Shown here piece by piece: positions 18,814-27,816 of a DNA stretch of 64,000 nt. The notes beneath the pieces are model-generated. The model ran no database searches, had not been told where the DNA came from, and saw only the letters and a program-made list of their open reading frames with translations. This DNA comes from Collinsella sp. AF23-4AC. Lineage in GTDB: Bacteria > Actinomycetota > Coriobacteriia > Coriobacteriales > Coriobacteriaceae. The DNA lies in assembly GCF_003462685.1 (NCBI RefSeq), contig NZ_QRVE01000006.1, forward strand, positions 39,570 to 103,569, given 5' to 3'. A program made the position numbers and the translations under genes. Position 1 is the first letter of the stretch. Every line of letters starts with the position of its first letter.

Positions 18814-19508
18814 AACGCGCCTTTATGTCCGAACTCGCCATCGTTCGCACGCTCATCCCGAGCATTGCGGGCGTCGGCTTGTTCATCTTCGTTGTGCTGA
18901 CGCTCGTCAACGCGTCGGATGGCGATTCCGGTATGAGCGCCGGCGCCTGCGCCGTCAGTGCCATGTCGCCCATCATAGTCATGAACTCACTGGCCGGTTT
19001 CGACAATCAAAACGGTTGGGAGCGCTACCGGGCAACGCTGCCCTTCTCGCGCAAAGACATCATCCGCGCACGCTACCTGAGCGTTATTGTCTTCTCCGCC
19101 GTCATGGCATGTGCAGCTACGCTTTTGAGCATCGCCTCCATCCCGCTCTTCAACAGCGCGGGCATTCCTTCGACGGGACAGACGGTCTTTGAAATCGCAA
19201 TCGCCTCGGCAGCATCGATGCTCATCTCCCTCATGATGGTGTTTTTGGCGCAGCCGCTGTTCTTTCGATTTGGTCACATGGAGGCGCTGCGCCTATCCGT
19301 TGGCCTGTTTGCCCTGCTTGGTTGCGGCACCATGGCCACGCTGAGCTCCTCCAACCCCATCAGCAACTGGCTCATGTCGATTGCCGGAGCGAATCCCGAT
19401 CCTGCCGTTCTTGGCTGCCTGTGCGCAGGAATTGCCGTACTGGCCCTCGCGCTATGTGCAGTCAGCTGTACCGTCAGCACCAAGGTTTATCAAGTACGCG
19501 ATCTGTAG
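18810..19508 (+). CDS. ABC-2 type permease
   Basis: A 232-aa membrane protein with six predicted helices (about 12-32, 42-62, 92-115, 130-150, 157-176, 200-222). The ATG overlaps the ATPase stop by 4 bp. It has the ABC_membrane-like ordering NGWERYRATLPFSRKDIIRARYLS between TM2 and TM3. It is the membrane partner of the preceding ATPase. Confidence 0.85.
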   Translation: MKRAFMSELAIVRTLIPSIAGVGLFIFVVLTLVNASDGDSGMSAGACAVSAMSPIIVMNSLAGFDNQNGWERYRATLPFSRKDIIRARYLSVIVFSAVMACAATLLSIASIPLFNSAGIPSTGQTVFEIAIASAASMLISLMMVFLAQPLFFRFGHMEALRLSVGLFALLGCGTMATLSSSNPISNWLMSIAGANPDPAVLGCLCAGIAVLALALCAVSCTVSTKVYQVRDL

Positions 19509-19603
19509 GCACGCGAAACTCGACCTATGCAGGCCACTATCGGTCGCAATCGCCCATCCGCAAATCCGTGACAAACGGCATGTCCCCGGCGTGCGTCACC
19601 GTG

Positions 19604-20908
19604 CTACTTACGCAGCGGCTTGGGCAGCGGAATGCCAGCGGCGATAACGGCGGCGATGATCATGCAGACGATGCCCTTGAGCGGGAAGCACATAAGCAGC
19701 AGGCCCACAACCATGACAGGCTGGCGCATGACCGCACCCATCGTCGATGCCGTGCAGACGGCGACGCAAAAGACCGGATCTGCGCCGGTGAGGATGGCAA
19801 GGCCATAGCCCAGGCTTACGCCCGAGAAGATAACGGGGAAGAAGTGGCCGCCGCGCCAACCAAGGTTGATGAGGGCGGGCGTCAGCATGGCCTTAACAAG
19901 ACCGGTCGCGATAAGCACGCCGGCGGGAATGGTGAGGTAGGTCTCCATAAGTACATCGGCCTGGGTCTCGCCGGCAAACATGGTGTAGGGCAAGACCGTG
20001 CCGCAGATGGCGAGCGCCAGACCGGCCAGCATGGCCCTGACGACAGGACGCTCCCCTATTGCATGGGACAGCGCCTCGCTCGCGTGCTCCGAGACAAAGT
20101 ACAGCCAGCCGCAAACGGTGCCAACCAACGCCAGCGGGATGAGCCAGGCAAGCTCCAGGTTGCCCACCTCGGCGGCCTCGAACCTGGGCATGCCCATGCC
20201 GCCGCCCATAACCTGGCCGAGCAGCAGATAGGTGCCCAGGCCGCCGGCAATCGCAATACCGTAGACCACAGTCTTCTGTGCCTTGGGCAGTTTGATGGTG
20301 ATCTCGCCGGACGCGGACCCATCGCCGGCGTCTTCGCCCTGGCCGTCGGCGCTACCGGCGAGCGGCGCCACAAAGCCAAAGACGGGCGCGGTAAAGAGCG
20401 CCGTCAGCGCGGCCTGGGTGCCCAACAGCGTGAGCTCCCTGAACTCGGCGCCAAAGCGGCGCATGCGGTCGCCGACCCAGCTGCACAGACCCGCGATAAC
20501 GCCGGTCAGGCCGGCCTCCGGTCCAATACTTCCGCCAAACAGCAGCGGCAGCAATGCCGCGAGCGAAAGCTTGCCCAGGTTGTCGTACGGGTAGCGCCCG
20601 TCTTGCTTAACCTTAGCCATCACCTGGTTGAGGTCGTCGGTCTTGGTGCCCGTAAGCTTTTCGTACAGGCCGATCAGCAGGCCGCCCAGCAGGCAGACGA
20701 AAAACGGATACGGCAGAAAACCGAACGGGCCGCTGGCGAGTTCGGGCGACGCCGCGCCCAGCATGTGGGGGATCTCGGTCCACAGATAGTCGATACCGTG
20801 CTCCATCGCAAAAAAGAACAGCCAGACCGCGGCACCTGCGAACGCACCGGTCACGGCAACGCTCATTAAAAACAGCGCGCGGTTTTTGGGTTTGGCAAGG
20901 CTATCCAT
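19604..20908 (-). CDS. ClC family chloride channel/transporter
   Basis: A 434-aa integral membrane protein with at least ten helices. The ClC filter region GGSIGPEAGLTGVIAG is near residue 115, in place of the usual GREGP. GWRGGHFFPVIFSGVSLGYG near 345 corresponds to the second conserved GxFxP element. Family members move Cl- as channels or Cl-/H+ antiporters, or fluoride. The start ATG follows GGGAGGACCCG. It overlaps the 3' end of the LOG gene by 43 bp. It appears to be the last gene of an operon with a K+ channel. Confidence 0.88.
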   Translation of the reverse strand: MDSLAKPKNRALFLMSVAVTGAFAGAAVWLFFFAMEHGIDYLWTEIPHMLGAASPELASGPFGFLPYPFFVCLLGGLLIGLYEKLTGTKTDDLNQVMAKVKQDGRYPYDNLGKLSLAALLPLLFGGSIGPEAGLTGVIAGLCSWVGDRMRRFGAEFRELTLLGTQAALTALFTAPVFGFVAPLAGSADGQGEDAGDGSASGEITIKLPKAQKTVVYGIAIAGGLGTYLLLGQVMGGGMGMPRFEAAEVGNLELAWLIPLALVGTVCGWLYFVSEHASEALSHAIGERPVVRAMLAGLALAICGTVLPYTMFAGETQADVLMETYLTIPAGVLIATGLVKAMLTPALINLGWRGGHFFPVIFSGVSLGYGLAILTGADPVFCVAVCTASTMGAVMRQPVMVVGLLLMCFPLKGIVCMIIAAVIAAGIPLPKPLRK

Positions 20909-21567
20909 CGGGTCCTCCCGCGGTCAAAGTCGACATAGATACGTTTTATTGTAGAGCGAGCGTTGCCCAGACAAGCCAACCATCCGCGCTGCAAACGGCA
21001 CCATTGGGAGTCATAGCGGAACAGGCTCAAGACTTGTCCGTTAATAATCGAGGCAATCTCGCGCAAATCGTCGGCAAAGTAGATGCCTTGTTGGCGCTGC
21101 GGACTCGACAATGCCTTTTCGATCATGTGCCCGAGCAGGGCTTTGAGGTCGTTGTAGTACCCACCCAGGTTGTACAGAATGCACGGAGCACTCAGGTGCC
21201 CCAACGATACCGCGGACATAACCTCGGCAATCTCCTCGAGCGTGCCCGTCCCACCGGGAAAGGCGATGAACGCATCACCGAGCTCGATCATCTTGGCTTT
21301 GCGCTCGGCCATGTCACTTGTAACGATAAGGTCGTCGATGCCCTCGTGCTGGAACTCCGCCTCGATAAAAAAGCTCGGCTCAACGCCCGTCACGTGTCCA
21401 CCTGCCTCGAGTACGCTATCGGCGAGCGCGCCCATCAGGCCCGATTTGGACCCGCCGTATACCAGCGCGTGCCCGTTGGAGCCAATCCAGTTGCCCAGCT
21501 CTTGCACCGCAGGCAGAAACGCCGGGTCATTGCCGACGCTGGCGCCCAGGTATACCGTGATATTCAT
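20866..21567 (-). CDS. LOG-family (TIGR00730) nucleoside monophosphate phosphoribohydrolase-like protein
   Basis: A 233-aa protein. The Rossmann-like core (MNITVYLGASVGND, YGGSKSGLMGALADSVLEAGG) and the catalytic PGGTGTLEE motif (near 104-112) are those of LOG/YvdD proteins, which cleave the N-glycosidic bond of AMP and cytokinin nucleotides. Typical members end near residue 190. Here about 43 extra residues with no family look run through the leader and first 43 bp of the ClC gene. GAGGGGG precedes the start. Confidence 0.82.
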   Translation of the reverse strand: MNITVYLGASVGNDPAFLPAVQELGNWIGSNGHALVYGGSKSGLMGALADSVLEAGGHVTGVEPSFFIEAEFQHEGIDDLIVTSDMAERKAKMIELGDAFIAFPGGTGTLEEIAEVMSAVSLGHLSAPCILYNLGGYYNDLKALLGHMIEKALSSPQRQQGIYFADDLREIASIINGQVLSLFRYDSQWCRLQRGWLACLGNARSTIKRIYVDFDRGRTRWIALPNPKTARCF

Positions 21568-21603
21568 ATTCAGTCCCCCTCGTCGTGACGCGCGGCGCCC
21601 GTT

Positions 21604-22029
21604 CTAGCGTTGGCGTCGGCGATATTCGCGCACACGGCGCGACAGGTCGGCGAGCTCGTCACGATCGAGCTCTTCCAAATGCTCCAGATCGTCCATAAAG
21701 CGCGCCATGGTGTCCTTTTGGCGCAGCTTGATGAGCATATTGCAGTAGTTCACCGCCACACCCGTGAGCATGGCGATGTAGAAGATGCTGATAACGCTCA
21801 GGACGACGGTAATAGCGCGAGCGACCGGCGTTTCGGCCGGGATATCGCCAAAGCCGATGGTCGAGACCGTCTCAAAGCTAAACCAGAGACCATCGCCAAA
21901 CGTGAGGGTCGTGGGCTCGGACAGCCAGACAGCCGTCGAGCACAGCAGATAGAAGATAAGAAACAGGCCCGTGATGCGCGCAAAGCCAGCCTGGCGCAAC
22001 ACGTCGGCAAGCGTCCTCAACTTGTTCAT
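21604..22029 (-). CDS. Two-TM potassium channel
   Basis: A 141-aa protein with TM1 (about 15-35), a pore loop ending in the selectivity filter TIGFGD (near 58-63), TM2 (about 72-98) and a charged coiled tail (LEHLEELDRDELADLSRRVREYRRRQR split around 115-141). This is the KcsA-like ion_trans_2 layout. ATG at 22029 follows AAAAGGGG. It is 36 bp upstream of the LOG gene on the same strand. Confidence 0.87.
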   Translation of the reverse strand: MNKLRTLADVLRQAGFARITGLFLIFYLLCSTAVWLSEPTTLTFGDGLWFSFETVSTIGFGDIPAETPVARAITVVLSVISIFYIAMLTGVAVNYCNMLIKLRQKDTMARFMDDLEHLEELDRDELADLSRRVREYRRRQR

Positions 22030-22085
22030 CGCGACCCCTTTTCTCAGATGCCCAATCACATTCGCTCGGTATTGTCCCACATCCG

Positions 22086-22137
22086 GCACTTGAGGACGTT
22101 CCTTTTGTGCCGGCAGAAAGGGACTGTCCCCAAGTGC
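22086..22137. repeat. Imperfect REP-like palindrome (hybrid of families A and B)
   Basis: Left arm GCACTTGAGGACGTTCCTTT and right arm AAAGGGACTGTCCCCAAGTGC pair with a few mismatches around a 12-nt loop. It contains the GGACGTTC core of family B on one side and the GGGACTGTCCC core of family A on the other. It lies between divergent genes. Confidence 0.65.
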
Positions 22138-22227
22138 TGGGAGGAACCGTTTAGCGGCGCAACTGCCGGTTAGGCAGGCTGAGCTGGTATCCTTGTGCGG
22201 TAACGTCTCGATTCGTTAGGATTGCAT

Positions 22228-25032
22228 GTGAGAGCTTCCGCTGTCCTTCGTTCAGTTATATATCGCACCCTGGCCGTCGCGCTTGCCGCGCTCGCCGTAC
22301 TGAGCACCATCATGCCCGCCCCCGCCTTTGCCGCCGGCTCCGATCAACAGGTCAAAACGGTCCGCGTTGGTTGGCTCGTCAACAACGAGGGCTTCCAGGA
22401 CGGCACCCCCGGCGAGCGTCTATCGGGATGGGGTTACGAGTACCTCCAGACCCTGTCGTACTACACGCCCGGCTGGCGGTACGAATACGTCTCCGGCACC
22501 TTCACCGAGCTTATGGACATGCTCGAGGCAGGCGAAATCGACCTCATGCCCAACATCTCCTACTCCGAGGAACGCACCCAAAAGCTGCTCTTTTCCTCGA
22601 ACCCCGAGGGCACCGAGCGCTACTACATCTACGCCAAGCCCGATCGCGACGACCTGGCCAAGGGTGACCCCCAAGCGCTCCAGGGCCTTACCATCGGTTG
22701 CAACTCCGGTGTTATGCAAACCTTCGTTGGCCAGCAGTGGCTCGCCAACGAAGGAATCACCTGCACATACAGGGAGTATGACGGAGGATCCGATCTCTTT
22801 GACGCGCTCGCAAACGACGAAGTCGATGCCGTCATCATGAACGACACGACCTCGTCGCCCAGTGCCTCCCCCATGTTCTACATCGGCTCGAGCGACTACT
22901 ATTTTGCCGTTCCCAAAAGCCGCCCCGACCTGATGAACGACATCAATGCTGCCATGACGGCAATCGCCCGCGTCAACCCACGCTATAACGACGAAGCCAA
23001 ATCTAACTACTCGACCCAAAACAGCGGTTCATCATCGCTCAACGGCCCCGAACGTTCCTGGCTCAAAGCAAATGACAACACCATCACACTCGGCTACATT
23101 ACGGGCAAACTCCCCTACTGCAACGAAGACGAAGACGGCAAAATGGAAGGCTCGCTCGCATCGCTTGCGACAACGTTGCACGATAAATTTGGCATTACGG
23201 TCAAAACCGTCGCCTTTGATAGCTACAAGATGACGTCAAAGGCCCTGTCAAAGGGAAGCATAGACGTTGCGCTGCCGGTATACCGAGATTACTGGTTTGC
23301 CGAGCAAACAGGCGTTGTGCAGTCGATATCGTTGGGGACCATATCCCTCACCGCCATCTACACCGGCAGCAACCTGAACAAAGACCTTCAGAACATCGCC
23401 TGTACCAAATCATCGTTTGTCAACAAAAATGCACCTGAAAGCCTGTTCCCCACAGCGACCGTAACCGAATACCAATCCGACGATGAAGCGTTCGACGCCC
23501 TCAGGAAGGGAACGGCGCACTGCATCGTCGCTCCCAGTTCACGCGTAAAAACCATCGGTGACCGTTACGATCTCGAGGACTGCGAGACGGTCGAGCTCCC
23601 TGACACCTGTGAGCTCTCGTGCTGGATTTCGCGCGGAAAGCCCGAGCTGCTGGGAATCATCAACAAGGGCATCATCAATGCCGGAGAATCGCTCTCCGCA
23701 AGCAATTTCTCCTCCACGTCGTACACGGCCCAGGAATCCAACACGCTTCAATTCCTTTATCGCAACCGCACCGCCATTGCAGCTACCCTCATCGGTATGT
23801 TGTCGGTCGGCATCGTCCTGCTCATCTGGGCGCTCGTGCGCGCTCGAACCGAGCGCAAAAAAGCCGATGCCGCCAACGCCGCTAAGACGGCATTCCTCAC
23901 GCGCATGAGCCACGACATCCGTACGCCACTCAACGGCATCCTGGGTCTTATCGAAATTGAGGAATTGAAAGACGGCGACATGCAGGCCGCCCGCGAAAGC
24001 CGCGCCAAGGCGCGTGTTGCCGCCAATCACCTACTCTCGCTGATCAACGACATCCTCGAGATGGGCAAAATCGAAGACCGCAAGCTAACTCTGGAACATG
24101 CGCCTTTTAACCTCAAAGAGCTCTGTGACGATACGCTGGTGCTGTGCAAGCTCCGCGCATCCGATAACGGCATCACAATGCAGGACAATAGTCTGCCGTA
24201 CGCCACGGGGCCATACATGATCGGCAGTCCCACCCATATCCGACAGATCATAATCAACCTGTTAGACAACAGCATTAAGTACAACAAGCGCGGCGGCTCC
24301 GTCACCTTTAGTTCAAAGACCAAGCCACTCGATGATGGGCGCGCGCTCTTTTGCTTTAGCGTTTCGGATACCGGCATTGGCATGGCTCCCGAGTTTTTAA
24401 AGCATATCTATGAACCGTTTGCCCAAGAAGGTGACGATGCGCGCAGCAAGTTCCAAGGAACCGGCATGGGCATGCCAATCGTCAAGTCGCTTATTGAACT
24501 GATGGGCGGTACGATTGAGATTTCGAGTGAGGTTGGCGTGGGGAGTACGTTCAACGTCCAGATTCCGCTCGATATCGACAAGAACCCTCAGGCGCGGGCA
24601 GATACGGTCGAGGGGGTGCTCGACTGCTCGCTCGCCGACATGAACGTGTTGCTCGCCGAAGACAACGAATTGAATGCCGAGATTGCCCAGACGCTGCTAG
24701 AATCCGAGGGCGTCGTGGTCACCCGCGCCGCCAATGGCAACGAAGTCGTCGATCTGTACCTGTCACATCCCGCCGGCAGCTTCGATGCGATTCTGATGGA
24801 CATCATGATGCCGGGCATGGACGGCTATGAGGCAACCCGCGCGATTCGTCTGAGCGAGAAGGTCGATGCAGCCGATATCCCCATCATCGCGCTCACCGCC
24901 AACGCCTTTGCCGAGGACGCCAAGGCGGCACACGATGCCGGCATGAACGCCCATCTGTCCAAACCGCTCGACTTTAACAAGCTCAAAAACATACTCGCCC
25001 GCATCAAGAAAAACGGATCCGTTTCGCTATAG
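22228..25032 (+). CDS. BvgS/EvgS-like hybrid histidine kinase with two periplasmic-binding domains
   Basis: A 934-aa membrane sensor. It has a signal peptide (cleavage probably after AFAA, residue ~38), two SBP_bac_3-like Venus flytrap modules (about 45-260 and 275-500), a TM helix near 515-535, HisKA (SHDIRTPLNG, phosphoacceptor His near 572), HATPase (N box NLLDNSIKYNKRG near 690; DTGIGM) and a C-terminal receiver (LLAEDNELN..DAILMDIMMPGMDGYEATRAIR). GTG at 22228 was chosen since AGGA lies 7 nt upstream; TTG at 22222 is the alternative. No HPt or DNA-binding response regulator is adjacent. Confidence 0.9.
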   Translation: MRASAVLRSVIYRTLAVALAALAVLSTIMPAPAFAAGSDQQVKTVRVGWLVNNEGFQDGTPGERLSGWGYEYLQTLSYYTPGWRYEYVSGTFTELMDMLEAGEIDLMPNISYSEERTQKLLFSSNPEGTERYYIYAKPDRDDLAKGDPQALQGLTIGCNSGVMQTFVGQQWLANEGITCTYREYDGGSDLFDALANDEVDAVIMNDTTSSPSASPMFYIGSSDYYFAVPKSRPDLMNDINAAMTAIARVNPRYNDEAKSNYSTQNSGSSSLNGPERSWLKANDNTITLGYITGKLPYCNEDEDGKMEGSLASLATTLHDKFGITVKTVAFDSYKMTSKALSKGSIDVALPVYRDYWFAEQTGVVQSISLGTISLTAIYTGSNLNKDLQNIACTKSSFVNKNAPESLFPTATVTEYQSDDEAFDALRKGTAHCIVAPSSRVKTIGDRYDLEDCETVELPDTCELSCWISRGKPELLGIINKGIINAGESLSASNFSSTSYTAQESNTLQFLYRNRTAIAATLIGMLSVGIVLLIWALVRARTERKKADAANAAKTAFLTRMSHDIRTPLNGILGLIEIEELKDGDMQAARESRAKARVAANHLLSLINDILEMGKIEDRKLTLEHAPFNLKELCDDTLVLCKLRASDNGITMQDNSLPYATGPYMIGSPTHIRQIIINLLDNSIKYNKRGGSVTFSSKTKPLDDGRALFCFSVSDTGIGMAPEFLKHIYEPFAQEGDDARSKFQGTGMGMPIVKSLIELMGGTIEISSEVGVGSTFNVQIPLDIDKNPQARADTVEGVLDCSLADMNVLLAEDNELNAEIAQTLLESEGVVVTRAANGNEVVDLYLSHPAGSFDAILMDIMMPGMDGYEATRAIRLSEKVDAADIPIIALTANAFAEDAKAAHDAGMNAHLSKPLDFNKLKNILARIKKNGSVSL

Positions 25033-25074
25033 TTTGTGCTCAACCACCACGCACGACCAGAAAGGAAACCAACG

Positions 25075-25554
25075 ATGTTTAGGCCCTTACGTCGAAAAAA
25101 ACGCGCCATCACTGACGAGGAAGCGCGCGAACTGCTCGCTACCTGCAAGCGCGGCGTCTTTGCCGTCAACGGCGACGATGGCTACCCGTACGCCATTCCC
25201 GTCAACTACTTCTTTGACGCCGAGCACGACAAGATTTATTTCCATGGCGCCAAGGCTGGCCACAAGGTCGACGCACTCAAGCGCGATGACAAGGTCTGCT
25301 TTACCGTTTACGGCAACGAGTGGTACCAGGACGGTGACTGGGCTCCCTACGTTATGAGTACCGTGGTCTTTGGCCGTTGTCGCCTGGCGAATGACACCCC
25401 CGCGTTTATCGAGGACAAAGTCCGCCAGCTCGCGCTTAAGTACTACCCTTCTGCCGAGGAAGTCGAAGAGGAAATCGCCAAAGACATCAAGGGCGTCCAG
25501 CTCTACGAGATTACGATTGAGCATCTTTGCGGCAAGCAGATTCAAGAAAAGTAA
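25075..25554 (+). CDS. Pyridoxamine 5'-phosphate oxidase family flavoprotein
   Basis: A 159-aa split-barrel protein (PNPOx-like, NimA subgroup). ARELLATCKRGVFAVNGDDGYPYAIPVNYFFD is the usual opening, with KIYFHGAKAGHKVDALKRDDKVCFTVYG following. Members bind FMN or F420 and include nitroimidazole reductases. The actual substrate is unknown. GAAAGGAAACC precedes the ATG. It is placed between two hybrid kinase genes and ends in a hairpin. Confidence 0.87.
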   Translation: MFRPLRRKKRAITDEEARELLATCKRGVFAVNGDDGYPYAIPVNYFFDAEHDKIYFHGAKAGHKVDALKRDDKVCFTVYGNEWYQDGDWAPYVMSTVVFGRCRLANDTPAFIEDKVRQLALKYYPSAEEVEEEIAKDIKGVQLYEITIEHLCGKQIQEK

Positions 25555-25581
25555 GCCTCTCAGCAGACCTCATCAATAACA

Positions 25582-25621
25582 ATATGGCCCGGTTCCAACC
25601 CACCTTGGAACCGGGCCATAT
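25582..25621. terminator. Bidirectional hairpin between convergent genes
   Basis: A perfect 16-bp stem (TATGGCCCGGTTCCAA and complement) with a 6-nt loop separates the PNPOx gene and the second hybrid kinase. The poly-T is weak. Confidence 0.75.
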
Positions 25622-25623
25622 GC

Positions 25624-27816
25624 TTATGAAGCGTCGGCGGCTATGTGCGCAAGCGCCTCAACGAGCTCCTGCGAGCTCACGGGTTTACTCAGGTGCGCGT
25701 TCATGCCCGCCTCACGCGAAAGCCTGCGGTCGTCGGCAAAGGCGTTGGCGCTCACGGCGATAATCGGCGCGGTCGCGGCATCCTCGCGATCGAGCGCTCG
25801 AATCCGACGCGTGGCCTCAAGGCCATCGATGCCCGGCATCATGATGTCCATCAACACCACGTCGTACTCGTGCGGCGCGCTCGCGGCAAACATCTCGACG
25901 GCAGACTCACCATCCTTAGCATGCGTCACGACGGCACCGGCACGGCTGAGCGTAAACTGCGCGATCTCGGCATTCAGATCGTTATCCTCTACGAGCAAAA
26001 CGCGCAAGCCCTGGAGCGCATCACCATCGCCCGCATCCACGCGAACTGCCTGAGGAATCTCGGAACGCTTGCATTTCTCGAACGGCAGGCGGATGGTAAA
26101 CGTCGTCCCCTGCCCCAAGACGCTCGTAAAACTCATGGTTCCGCCCATAAGCTCGACCAACTGTTTTGCGATAGGCGCACCCAGGCCAGTTCCCGATGAA
26201 GCGCCTTCCACCTGCTGCTCCTCGCGACAAAACGGCTCGTAGAGGTGCTGTTGGAACTCCTCGCTCATGCCAATACCGTTGTCGGCGATCGTGTATTCAT
26301 AGACGGGGACGCCATCCGCTGGCTCCACCTCGCGGCACACCAGGCGAACATAGCCGCCCTGGCGGTTGTACTTGACGGCATTGCCGGCAATATCGAGCAA
26401 CAAGCGCTTGAGGTGCGTCACGCTCACCCGCGCATAGGGATGATCAAGCGTCTGCTGGTCGCAGATAATTGTCACCAGACGCTCCTCGGCCTGGCGCTCC
26501 AAAATATCGCGCACTTCACAGTTGAGGGCCACCAAATTTATGGGTACGAGGTTCAGATCGATCTGCCCGCTCTCCAGGCGACTCATATCCAGGGCCTCGT
26601 TGGCAAGGTCGAGCAGCAGTCCCGATGCCGTCCAGATCTTTGAGCGGCACTCGGTCTGCTTTTGCAGATCGTCCGCATTAGCATCGCCGACCTCGACCAT
26701 GCCGCGAATGCCGTTGATGGGCGTGCGCAGATCGTGGCTCATGCGACGCAAAAACTCCGTCTTTGCCGAGTTGGCAGACGAGGCCTCACGCGCTGCCTTT
26801 GCCAGCTTGTCGCCATAGTCGCGCTCCTGCTGCAACAAGTCCGTCAAACGTCGACGATCAGCGCGGCGACGCACCATCACAACAACGGCTATAACACCGC
26901 TGTAGAGCACCAGCACGCCGGCAGCAACAGCCGCGACGACCTCAAAGTAGCGCCGCGCCGAGGCATAGGTGTACACGTAGAACCCGCGCGCTTTTCCAAA
27001 TGTGCCCAAATACCACTCGCCGCTGGCATTGACCAGTCGGACTTTGCCGGGCAGGCATCGATCCTTAATACCGTCGACAATAAAGACATCCGTTGCAGGC
27101 AGATTGAATACGCCCAATATGGTGGGTTCAACGGCATTGGTCGCAACGACCTTGCCATCGCTTTCGATCACGATATTGCCACTGTCGATGGTCTCATAAC
27201 CACCGAGCAGGCTCTGCAGTTTGAGCGTATTGCTCGCGACCGCCTTGGCGCTCTGGTGTCTCACTGCGACAACGATGCCCTCGCCATCCTGCCGAGTCAC
27301 GCAGCCAATGTCTGCGACCGAATCATCCGCAAGCGTGATACGGGCGGTATAGGACTTAAGCGGATGGGCTGCCACCTCCAGCACGGGCGCTTCCTTGAGA
27401 TACGTAGCGAGCGACTCGTAGCCCACGCCATCCGTCGAGCACTCGGACACCAAATTGCCCGATGCGTCCGTCACGATCAGTGCGCTCACGTTGAACTGGT
27501 CGGCATATTGCTCCAGCATGGCGTTATCCACCGAACCGTCGCGCTCCATATCGCGCGCTGTCTCTCCGGCGATCTCCATAACACGAATCAGGTTTTTGGT
27601 CGTATAGGCGCTATTGAATGCATCGTAGGAAAGGCTCTGCGTCGCCACGTAATCGACAACGTCGGCAAAGCGCTGCTCGGCCTGAGCTGTCGTGTAGCCG
27701 TAGCTCATCATGCCGGCAACAACCGAGAGCGCTATCCCCAGCAGGGCGACAAGAAGCCACGCCCCTGCCGAACGATTGCCCCGCTCCTGAGCGGCGTGGT
27801 CGGGCGCATCGATCAT
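25624..27816 (-). CDS. Hybrid histidine kinase with extracytoplasmic sensor domain
   Basis: A 730-aa protein: N-terminal TM (about 18-40), an extracytoplasmic domain of about 250 residues, TM near 285-310, HisKA (MSHDLRTPINGIRGMVEVGD, His near 356), HATPase (NAVKYNRQGG near 475; DNGIGM) and receiver (LLVEDNDLNAEIAQ; DVVLMDIMMPGIDGLEA). Kinase and receiver closely resemble the 934-aa kinase 600 bp away on the other strand, implying paralogy. Its ATG overlaps the stop of the upstream binding lipoprotein gene by 4 bp, so the lipoprotein probably feeds signals to it. Confidence 0.88.
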   Translation of the reverse strand: MIDAPDHAAQERGNRSAGAWLLVALLGIALSVVAGMMSYGYTTAQAEQRFADVVDYVATQSLSYDAFNSAYTTKNLIRVMEIAGETARDMERDGSVDNAMLEQYADQFNVSALIVTDASGNLVSECSTDGVGYESLATYLKEAPVLEVAAHPLKSYTARITLADDSVADIGCVTRQDGEGIVVAVRHQSAKAVASNTLKLQSLLGGYETIDSGNIVIESDGKVVATNAVEPTILGVFNLPATDVFIVDGIKDRCLPGKVRLVNASGEWYLGTFGKARGFYVYTYASARRYFEVVAAVAAGVLVLYSGVIAVVVMVRRRADRRRLTDLLQQERDYGDKLAKAAREASSANSAKTEFLRRMSHDLRTPINGIRGMVEVGDANADDLQKQTECRSKIWTASGLLLDLANEALDMSRLESGQIDLNLVPINLVALNCEVRDILERQAEERLVTIICDQQTLDHPYARVSVTHLKRLLLDIAGNAVKYNRQGGYVRLVCREVEPADGVPVYEYTIADNGIGMSEEFQQHLYEPFCREEQQVEGASSGTGLGAPIAKQLVELMGGTMSFTSVLGQGTTFTIRLPFEKCKRSEIPQAVRVDAGDGDALQGLRVLLVEDNDLNAEIAQFTLSRAGAVVTHAKDGESAVEMFAASAPHEYDVVLMDIMMPGIDGLEATRRIRALDREDAATAPIIAVSANAFADDRRLSREAGMNAHLSKPVSSQELVEALAHIAADAS

